In this document: piece by piece, positions 56,161 to 64,000 of the stretch
Layout of the letters: every line of letters begins with the position of its first letter
How positions within the stretch are numbered: the first letter of the stretch is position 1
The notes under the pieces: model-generated
The model's input: only the letters and a program-made list of their open reading frames with translations
The model's database searches: none
Told to the model about the DNA's origin: nothing
Position numbers and translations under genes: made by a program
From: Boletus sp. NGJ
Taxonomy: Eukaryota > Basidiomycota > Agaricomycetes > Boletales > Boletaceae
NCBI GenBank assembly: GCA_019096195.1
Contig: JAGTXK010000027.1
Span: forward strand, 186,001-250,000
Length of the DNA: 64,000 nucleotides
Direction: 5' to 3'

Positions 56161-57622
56161 ATGGATCTCCCACCGACTCAGACCTGTAACTTTGTGAGTC
56201 CCGACTTAACGTACTAGTGTTTGTAATAACTAACGACGACCAGAAATCGGACTGGGCAGCGAATGGTCTCACCGCCCTATTAATCATTGGACTCATTGTA
56301 TCCTATGTTCCGCAGGTGTGTTCCGCCAGTGCAGGTTATGCTGTCATCCCCCAACGCAACATTGCCTACAGCATCTACGTATAATTCGGGCTGGTACCTC
56401 CATTGGATTTAGCCCTTGGTTCTTGCTTCTCGGCAGCACGTCGTCTGCAGCTGGTATGCTCAACATGTACGTTGCGCAGGTTTTTTGTGGCTGTGGATAT
56501 TTCTAGATATTGACTCTAGGATTACACTTCAATACCCTGTTATACGCTGCTGCACTCAAGTGGTGCGTTGTCCGTTCCTTCTTTGAAACAACCATCATCT
56601 CTGACCAAAGCCACCAGAGCCTTGGGAAGTGTATCGAGCAAACCGGCGGCGTGTTCCAAGTCGGAACACAATGGTTCCTATTCACTGTGATGTAGGTGAC
56701 CGCCGAGTTTTGGTCCCTCGTTGCGGAGTCCCATTCTCTCTTTCAGTCTGGTCCTCTATATGCTCTACTACCCCCCCAATCTCAAGTACATCCAACTCGA
56801 CATTAATACGCACGACGCGCGACCGATCCATCACGTTCGCACCAACCTTAAGAGCTCCGAATGGCGACTGTCGGTCATCGTCTCCTGGATCGTTTTTCTC
56901 CACATGTACGTCACCTTTTATCCTTTCCAATTCCTCATACCGCTCACCTACGCCCGCTTTACACAGGGCAATCATCCTCGTCACGACGTTCGTCTTACTT
57001 GCGGATTCCCCGCCATCACCGGATCCTGCCGTGCCGCATCCACCTCAAATTATGCTCTGGGCAACGTTTTTGGGCGTGACATCGGGTTTGCTGGCAGGCG
57101 TGCAATATGCCCCGCAACTTATACGGACGTATCACCTCAAGCTCGTTGGTGCGCTGAGTATCCCAATGATGGTGATCCAGAGTCCGGGTGGAATCGTCAT
57201 GGCCGTCTCAATTGCCATGCGGCCAGGAACTGATTGGACGAGTATGTCACTGCCGCGTTTGGATCTTAGCTCGCAGGATGTTTTGTGAAAAATGGATGGG
57301 ACTGATTGAATATCTCATTCTAGGTTGGGTGATGTATGCCGTATCGGCGGTGATGCAAGCATGTTTATTGTTCATGTGCTTTGCATGGAAAATCCGACAA
57401 CGTCGCCTCAAGATCGACGATTTCGGGAGACCGCTAGGAGAAGCTTCCGAAGTGTTCGTAGAGGGAGCGAGTCGTACGCCGAGCGAGGTGGATGGCGTGA
57501 GCGTCATGATCGAGGGCGAGGTGGGTGACGAGGCGGTGAGGGAGGACACACCGTTGTTGAAGCCGGGGAGTGTCGTTCGTCGCGGTGGGGTGTTGGGGTG
57601 GATTCAAGGGTTGGGCATGTAG
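56161..57622 (+). CDS. PQ-loop repeat membrane protein (358 aa)
   Basis: Exons are 56161-56193, 56244-56315, 56372-56479, 56561-56691, 56747-56905, 56967-57241 and 57324-57622. Two PQ-loop motifs are present: VSYVPQHLRIIRAGTSIGFSPWFLL and VQYAPQLIRTYHLKLVGALSIPMM. There are about seven transmembrane helices and a cytosolic acidic C-tail that includes EDTPLLKPG, a dileucine-type vacuolar sorting signal. Relatives are vacuolar or lysosomal exporters of basic amino acids and cystine (Ypq/SLC66 group). The substrate here is unknown. The exon 3/4 junction (donor GTTTTT, acceptor CTCAAG) was chosen because it yields NMYVAQWCVV, matching the family's NMxxLQWG. A competing junction adds unrelated residues. 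Confidence 0.85.
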
Positions 57623-57763
57623 AGGCACATAGAACCATTTTGCAAGCGTTGTGAAATGATGGCAGTCACAGCACTGCAATATCTATCGAATATTTCTTGC
57701 CTAATCATCCATTCGGCAAATTTTATGGTGTGTTGTGCGGTCAGCCGTTCGGAGTTATCTACG

Positions 57764-58455
57764 TTACAGCTTTGGCCCGCTACGCGGCTGGAGCACAGTG
57801 ACCAACTTTTCCAAGCCATCCTTCGTCCGTGCGTTCATAGCAACACTCTTACGAGAATGCTTATCAACAAAGACGTGCGTGTACCCTCCCACAGCAGCTG
57901 GTGCATCCACGCTCCCCGGTGTACCCGACGTCTCGTCTCCTCCCAAGGACTTGAACACCCCAACTTCGTACATGACCGAGCTCCTTCCAAGCTGTGCTAC
58001 TCTCAGACCCAAGTCGAGGGCGTCCGGGAACGACAGCGGAAAGAAAAACTGAGCGTCGTGAATCAGTGATGTGATCACATATAGTCGGGAAAGACACATG
58101 AAAGCGAGACGACGTACCTCGCAAAACGACGACACCACGAGTCCGATTTGGTTCCCGTCCAAATCGGGTTGGGTGGGTGTGAGTCCACAGTGTTGGATGA
58201 GGTAGGTGTTGACGATGGCGTCAAAGAGGTGGTAGTAGACGGCGTTGTTGACGTGTGCGTATTGGTCGTTGTCGCTCCTTTACGATGTTCGACATGAAGA
58301 GGAGGTCATATCGGAGACAAGGTTAGAAACGGAGGCAGAGACTAGGATGGACAAGGGAGAGAGGCGAACCAGCGTGTGCGGTAGGAGAGGAAGAAGGGAT
58401 AGTCAGAACGTCGTCGATTTTTCTTGTCGTTAGTGCCAGGAGGGTTCGAGGACAT
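57764..58455 (-). CDS. Hotdog-fold acyl-CoA thioesterase, 4HBT/YbgC type (176 aa)
   Basis: Exons on the minus strand are 58455-58370, 58277-58118 and 58048-57764. The catalytic/fold motif SDNDQYAHVNNAVYYHLFDA is the classical D-x-(N/D)-x-H-x-NN of 4-hydroxybenzoyl-CoA thioesterase relatives. It is followed by LVVSSFCEFFFPLSFPDALDLGLRV and GRSSVMYEVGVF. A short insert (GGDETSGTPGSVDAPAA) sits between strands. The length is normal. A basic N-terminus (KKNRRRSDYPF) is present and no clear targeting signal. The substrate is unknown. The gene converges with the PQ-loop gene, 141 bp between stops. Confidence 0.88.
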
Positions 58456-59310
58456 GACTGCAAGACTCGAGTACTTACTTACGGCCACCTTGCAAGCAAC
58501 TGTTGACTCTGGCCTATTCTCACGCTTCAGAGTGCGCGGATCGTTCAGGATTGCCGGTGGGTGTTCTGTGTTCTTCTGGCTGCGAACGCAGTCGTCAGTG
58601 GATATCGTAGAGGTCGCCTCTATCAGACTGACTTCTTCCACCCGAGTCTAACATTCATTGGTTGGATCAGGTGAACCGATCACACACATATATAGTACAA
58701 CCGACAGGGGTCATCTTCATTGCCGTTCATCCCTCGGTAAGCTTTATCGGGCTGGGAGAACCAACTGTCGTTTGCAGGGTGGGGTTTCGGTGGGCGACTG
58801 GAGACGATGACCACGCGCTCGTCCAGTACCATCATCGGCCCCATTGAGCATCGTTTCTATCATTCAGATAAGTATTTCCTTTGGGTCGTCGTGTGTCCAT
58901 TCCACGTTCGAAATAATCCATTGGCAGGAAACGGCCTAGCCCCGGAGGGAGTCGGGGCAACTGGTTCATTGAATTTGGGGTTCAGTGGAGAACAAGCTGC
59001 CCCCAGAGTTACAGTTTTCCGTTACACTTGCACACAGTACAGCTCACCATGTCGCTGATTGCCCAAACATGCACTCTCTCAATACTTTCTGAATGGAGCC
59101 CACTCACCTTGCGCGCGCCGCAATCCAGACCGTCCTCCGATCCGCGTGGCGGTGTTTGGGTCTGGCTTTGTCTCACCTCCGTCATCCTTTTCAATGGGCT
59201 GCAGCTACGCAGGGGGTTCTCCCAGAAACCTTTGCCTTTTCCTTTGACCGCGACCACGCCTACACCACCTGCCCGCCCTCTCGCGCCAGCTCGTTCTCCG
59301 ATTCTCTACC
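58456..59310. other. Intergenic, no supported gene
   Basis: Includes the thioesterase promoter and the leader of the next gene. Several short overlapping frames at 59028-59324 look non-coding. Confidence 0.4.
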
Positions 59311-60288
59311 ATGCCTTCGCTTAAACATTCTGTGTCTCAATATTTCTCCAATGTCGTGCACCATCGCCACGTGGAGGATCCTATCCTCTATCATGCGTCG
59401 TCGCTCGACGCCTGGCCGAACGAGTTGATCGACAAGCCTGACCGATTCATAGACAAGGTCGAGGCATGTATCGCTCATACCATGACCTCGGGGCATGACG
59501 GGTGTCCACCCACAGTGGACAAAGAACACCTTCACACCTTCCTCCGCGTAACACTCGCACCCTCCGAGGATCACCCTGAAGAAACCATTTTTATTGAGCG
59601 AGTGTTCACTCAGCATGGTGGAGTCACACACTCTGTCATCCCCATCGTGACGGATGCATTCACCTCATCTGCAGATGCAGACGCATCCCCAGCTATCGGC
59701 GATACGTTGCACGATCATGCCTGCATCATCCTCGAAGGCTCCCCCTCCGCCCTCATCTACGCCCACCACCTCAAAGCAGATCGCATTACCCACTTCTCAG
59801 GCTGTCCTGACCGCCGCCTTACACTCCTCGAATTCGCCACTCTCCTCCGTTTCGTCAGCGCTCACGGTCTGCGCGCCGTGTCCCTCGGCATGGACACCGC
59901 GTGCGAGACGTACTCGAGGTGGTTTTGCAGGGCGAGTATGGGTGCGCTCGCAGTGGTGATACGCGGGGCGTTTCGACAGTTGACGCCCCCAAAGGGGGAG
60001 GTGGCGACACGGATTGAACAGGCGACGCAGAAATCAGTGGATGCGTGGTTGAGGTCGACGTTCAAGACATATCCTGCACGTGAGGTGGCAGCCGAGAACA
60101 TCGTAAGTCACTCTTCCATCTATCCCTGTCCTCTGACTTACGGAGTATAGACAAGGCAGTTAAATGCGATGAACGAGGAGGAGAGAGCGAAAATATTGCA
60201 GCAGGTTGCCAAGAGGGAGGAAGAGGAAGAGTTCAAAGCAAGAGTGCAGGCCGCCTTTCAACAAATGAATTTGATGCTGGCCCAATGA
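59311..60288 (+). CDS. Uncharacterised protein (309 aa)
   Basis: Exons are 59311-60102 and 60151-60288. It begins MPSLKHSVSQYFSNVVHHRH and includes SSLDAWPNELIDKPDRFIDKVE, FLRVTLAPSEDHPEETIFIERVF, HDHACIILEGSPSALIYAHH, RRLTLLEFATLLRFVSAHG and a C-terminal charged helix (NEEERAKILQQVAKREEEEEF). Soluble, mixed alpha/beta, no signal or membrane segment. I do not recognise a domain. Similar-looking proteins seem to occur in Rhizoctonia, from memory. A WPSELVDK fragment at 48990-49090 may be a relic of a relative. Confidence 0.75.
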
Positions 60289-61825
60289 GGTCACTGATTA
60301 GTAGAACATGTATATCATTCATGTGATATCCCGCTTGTTATATGTATGTTTTCTTTAATTCTGAGCTTGATTGGAAACGACATGACTGCGGTCGCGCTTT
60401 ATCGCTAGTGAGATCTTTAGAGTATGGAACCGTGCTCTTCGTGACACGCCACAAGATCGCAACAGACCTCCGAAATAACATTTTCGTGAGCCTGAGCCGC
60501 GAGCGCAACCGGCTTATCGCAAATGACCGCTCGTGCCTCTATGAATTCCCGAAAACTCGAGAGGTCGCAGGATCTGCGAGAGTCCCATACGACTCGTGGA
60601 TCCCGTGTAACATCTGGTTGTAATTCTCGTAGAGTCAAGCGTTGGAGGGAGCGTGTGCAGAGCATCGCGAATATCCTAGGGCGAGCATCAGTCTGGGCGC
60701 CCGTCAGAACATGCAGAGGATCGGTAAGTCAGGTGAGAGTATGGTGCAAGCCAGAGGGTAAATGGGGCATAGACTGCATCTACCTTCAAGTTGGTTGTTA
60801 GAACATGCCCGAATCTCGTCTTTGAGGCCCTCCTGCACAACGGTCTCGAGCCTTGATCATACATATCTGCTCCATCTCGATGTCATATCGTCGTGCGGTC
60901 ACCCGATCGTCCGTATACCTGTGGTAGGACAGGAATAAATCATGCACTGTTCACGGAGTGATCACGCAAATTCGAGATGCTCACGCTTGTTGAGTGCGTC
61001 GATCACAACGGTTGGCCTCGAGCGGTTTCTCACCCGCTCTCGCCGACGCGAAACACCTCATCTTGACTCTACAGGCAGAAGGGAATGCAAACTGGGGGTT
61101 CTTCAAATTGCACTGGATGACGTGCTGGGTAGTGAATTGAGTGGCCGTCGCGGAGAGTGAATGAACACTCGGTGGCTTGTTTGGAGACCATGACAGGCAA
61201 GGTGAACCCACTGGTTCTTCCTAAGCTGTTCAGAGACCCGGAAAATGCAGCTTTCTGGACCCTCAATACGCGTGAATGTGGTGTGAGATCTTCGAAGCGC
61301 CGAGATATGCTGGGCAGTTCAGCGCCAATGGAAACGAGCTCACTCTCGCCTTTCTGGCATGGGCTTGACCTATAGCAACAATGCATTTCCGTCATCGCAG
61401 AACTTGAGGGAGAGTGCCGTCTGATGAGGGGGGGGCGTATATACAGGTAAGGATTGAATTCGCGTATACAGCCGCATTCGGAACACTCCAGCACTGCTCC
61501 TACTAGTCGGTCACTGGGAACCAGCTCAAAGTTAGGATCGCCTCGTCGAGATTTGTTGGCAAGCCCTGCTAGTTGGTCAAGTTTGAGTATAGAACCACCG
61601 ACGAGGCTGTTCAATAGAACAAACTTATCAGAAGACGGCTGGCACAGCAGCGTGTTGCCGGAATTGTTATCTTCTTACACAGCAAGTTCTACCCTTAACC
61701 TACACACAGGAACACGTCTGCAAGCGCCGAAGGATCTACTTAAAGAATGAGGTTCTTACACACGAACGCTACTTGTCCGCTCTTTGACCATAACCTCATA
61801 CTTACCGTGAGAGAGCTACTTCGCC
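60289..61825. other. Intergenic, no supported gene
   Basis: About 1.5 kb. A 181-codon minus-strand frame (61069-61614) has no start context, no recognisable motif and no neighbouring exons. TATA-like sequence is not evident before 61826. Confidence 0.4.
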
Positions 61826-63001
61826 ATGCCATCTTACATGCAGCGCAAGTACATCGATCTTATCCGCCAAGTATCTTCCAAGTGGGTCAACTGGGATCCA
61901 CCCATCGAAATCCGAGTTAGTTTCATCACAATTATCTCATCGATCGCCAATTTCTGACTCCTTTTCGGTCTTGATCGACAGGTCGGCGCGTATGGCACAG
62001 TCGACAAAGAGACGGGCGAATTAATAGTGGAAGGCAACATCTACGATCCTGAATTCCAGGGGGAGTTGGACAAGCAAGGTGTCAAGTTCAACTTGGCCGA
62101 CTACCCGCCACAGGAAGGTCCAATTGAAGACGATTTCATCATCGCTTCGCGCGGAGCCAAACGACAGGACCTGAGTGCGGACAACGCAGCGTGCGTAGTG
62201 GTTCCGCCTCATGCCATGGCCTGACTCAATATACACAACCACAGGGACGTCCCTGATATCGCCAATGCATCCGTCAAAGGACAATGGTTGTTCCAGCGCG
62301 GCAAGCGGGGCGCCGTCCTCATCATGCACAACCCCCGTCAGGTCTTCCTTCCCCCCAACGTGATCCTGGAGCCCCTCTACCAAGTGGACAAACTCATCGA
62401 CAAGTGGCTCGTCACAAGCATCCACCTGTGCCCCGCGTACTCGATGTACCTCTCAGACATGTGTATGGTCGCCATTTTTCTTCGTTGCTCCGCACCCATT
62501 GCTGATAATGTTCGACGATACAGCGGGCGACAAGGTCTCTCTCGCTCTTGTAGCCCAAGCGCCTATTGCTGGTGCTGTTGGAGACACCGCAGGTGCCAAC
62601 GATGGCTTGAGTTGGTCGGTCGATGCCCGAACTGGGCTCGTTCGTAAAGCATGCGATCCAGCGGGCAATTACTCATTCACCACCCTTTATTCTCTGAGGC
62701 GTCCCATTAAACGATTCAGGAGATTCATCCGGGACACTATTAGGCCTGACCCAACCGGTGACGAATTGTCAGTATAGTCCACTTTGCGTGTCTATGTGGC
62801 TGTGACTCTCGACTGACACACGTTCATTGTGTCCACACCAGATGGTTCAATGACTCCCCTCCATGGGACCCACTTGATGAGGAGGGTGAAGAGGATGAAT
62901 TCGATCCGGTCAGTGTGTTTTTTCATCCGTCGTCGGCTTCTCACAGCATCGCATTTCAGGCCATCAGAGCAGTTGACCCATTCAAGCGACCAGCCCCGTG
63001 A
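61826..63001 (+). CDS. Uncharacterised protein, inverted-pair copy B (289 aa)
   Basis: Exons are 61826-61915, 61982-62190, 62245-62462, 62524-62767, 62842-62908 and 62960-63001. The first five exons are 90, 209, 218, 244 and 67 nt, exactly as in copy A (51433-52624). Starts MPSYMQRKYIDLIRQVSSKW and shares VGAYGTVDKETGELIVEGNIY, GPIEDDFIIASRGAKRQDL, VKGQWLFQRGKRG, CPAYSMYLSDMSGDKVSLAL and the acidic W-rich end (WFNDSPPWDPLDEEGEEDE). Differences cluster in the middle and in the last residues (FKRPAP versus FKAVAVSG). Both copies keep open frames, so both may be functional. Confidence 0.83.
61826..63001 (+). repeat. Inverted duplicate, right member (partner 51433-52624)
   Basis: The mirror-image partner lies 9.2 kb away. 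The 3' flank up to about 63110 is also shared. Confidence 0.8.
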
Positions 63002-63490
63002 GGAAGAGACCGATATAACCCATGGATAGCATTCTTCCCAACATATGGCCTTGTTGTCTCTTTCGATGTGACCGCTGATCAGGCTCAATGCGATGTACTT
63101 GTATACCATGATCTCGCGAGCTTCTTTCTTTCTTTCTATTTATTTTTGATTCCGTGTTTATTGTCTAGCGGGGATCGTTGCCCCATGTCAGACATGACAG
63201 TTGTTCGTAGGATGACGGTACCTATCATGTATGTATATCATGGAAACAGCTTGACGAGTGCGAGAGTGACTGTGTAATGAGTCCTGAGCATGTCACTGAC
63301 ACGGAGACGAGATGAAGCAGATTGCCCCGTGGATCAAAATGACGTCAGTCTATATAGACCATGATCGGATATTTCACGCAGGAAAGCGAAAATACCAAAA
63401 GTTTGAGTATAACTGGGAGCTCGGGTCTCAAGTCATTTCTCTTCTTCTATAAATTCGACAACAACGCTGTCCAAATGAGCAGCGGCATGA
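63002..63490. other. Intergenic, no gene seen
   Basis: The first 100 bp repeat the 3' flank of copy A. A TTTCTTTC pyrimidine tract lies at 63122-63150. Confidence 0.4.
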
Positions 63491-63491
63491 T

Positions 63492-63715
63492 TCAATGGGA
63501 TTGACGAGGACGCAGCTGTGGTATAATGTCCGCTCTGGAGTTACCATATCGTTCGGCCAGAGATGCACGTTGCATACATGTCACGGTTACAGCAGCATCC
63601 TTTCGCTGGATCAAGTCAACAACGACAGAAAATATAGAGAATGTACCCTGCAGTGCGCCAAACCCTGCGAGAACCACCGATATCACTTTAAAGACCCACG
63701 CCTGGGACCCTGGCT
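63492..63715 (-). CDS. Possible terminal exon of a small membrane protein
   Basis: The minus-strand frame reads GSQAWVFKVISVVLAGFGALQGTF..VVDLIQRKDAAVTVTCMQRAS..ERYGN and ends in a stop (RPRQSH). One hydrophobic helix is followed by a basic and Cys-containing stretch. A TGCAG acceptor-like site precedes it near 63714, but the upstream exons are not identifiable and the frame before it has stops. It could be a fragment. Confidence 0.3.
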
Positions 63716-64000
63716 CTGCATTCTAAGCGTCTGCTATATTTCAAGCTCTGCTCATCCTCTTCGGAAGCATCACCCCGCAACCCTGAAAGGCGAGTAGACC
63801 GTTCGTGAACGCGTATGTTCTCTTTTGATGTTGGCCATCCCAGGAACCGCAGTGCTGTAACTCGTCAGAGCGCAGGCTCGGTGATGCGATATCGAACAAA
63901 ACTACGGCGTGCTCGACACCGAGAATTCAGTTGATCAACGATGACTAGTGACTTGCCATCCCATTCATACCAGCGATCGAGCGAGACACCGGCCCCGCGC
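63716..64000. other. Window end, no supported gene
   Basis: Short frames only. A possible first exon (MANIKREHTRSRT, minus strand near 63830) for the preceding fragment cannot be confirmed. Confidence 0.3.

Noticed and set aside
56480-56560. Coding of IL-T-L-G-L-H-F-N as part of the PQ-loop protein
   Set aside because: Skipping it as an intron yields NMYVAQWCVV, which fits the family; including it requires out-of-phase joining.
61069-61614. 181-codon minus-strand open frame
   Set aside because: No recognisable motif, no conserved neighbour exon, low-complexity composition typical of chance frames.
1-64000. CRISPR arrays, bacterial operons, Shine-Dalgarno sites or plasmid origins
   Set aside because: Intron-rich eukaryotic genes throughout; no regularly spaced direct repeats other than those within coding or microsatellite tracts.

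Overview
The window is nuclear DNA from a filamentous basidiomycete, most likely an Agaricomycete close to Rhizoctonia/Ceratobasidium. This rests on the many short introns (mostly about 47-100 nt), monoexonic genes being nearly absent, a gene every 2-3 kb on both strands, and the families present (HsbA-type surface protein, URC4/urg3, SLC45-type sucrose transporter, recyclin-1, small Cys-rich proteins starting MCYRE). The genus is an inference. All exon chains were built by hand from splice sites, frame and family alignment from memory; no search was run.

Layout. (1) 1-15.4 kb is an accessory cluster of one large coiled-coil gene family. A partial third copy runs off the left edge (minus, 1-829). 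A complete 1655-residue copy (minus, 2945-8139) and a diverging, frameshifted mirror copy (plus, 10274-15422) form a large inverted repeat with arms near 5.9 kb around a 0.7-kb spacer. (2) 16.7-30.5 kb: HsbA-like secreted protein, a single-pass membrane protein, Spo7-like Nem1-Spo7 regulator, histidinol-phosphatase, a Cys-rich microprotein, URC4 of uracil catabolism, and a 13-exon sucrose transporter. (3) 30.6-48.7 kb: ETF-ubiquinone oxidoreductase (divergent from the transporter), membrane-anchored histidine acid phosphatase, recyclin-1 (F-box plus Sec10-like region), tRNA-dihydrouridine synthase Dus3 (divergent from recyclin, 101 bp apart), a secreted amidase, and a protein made of three tandem MIT domains. 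(4) 48.7-64 kb: a degraded 7TM fragment and other relics, then two inverted copies of an uncharacterised gene of about 290 residues (51433-52624 minus; 61826-63001 plus). They flank a 9.2-kb block with mitochondrial [2Fe-2S] ferredoxin, a PQ-loop membrane protein, a hotdog thioesterase and an uncharacterised 309-residue protein.

The housekeeping genes are ordinary in content and show no shared pathway, apart from the mitochondrial electron carriers (ETF-QO, ferredoxin) and nutrient acquisition (sucrose transporter, phosphatase, amidase). The unusual material is at the two ends: recently duplicated, inverted, partly gene-converted families of unknown function. The coiled-coil family has a strict 77-residue (11-heptad) internal period and a conserved C-terminal module, and is the best candidate here for an undescribed system.
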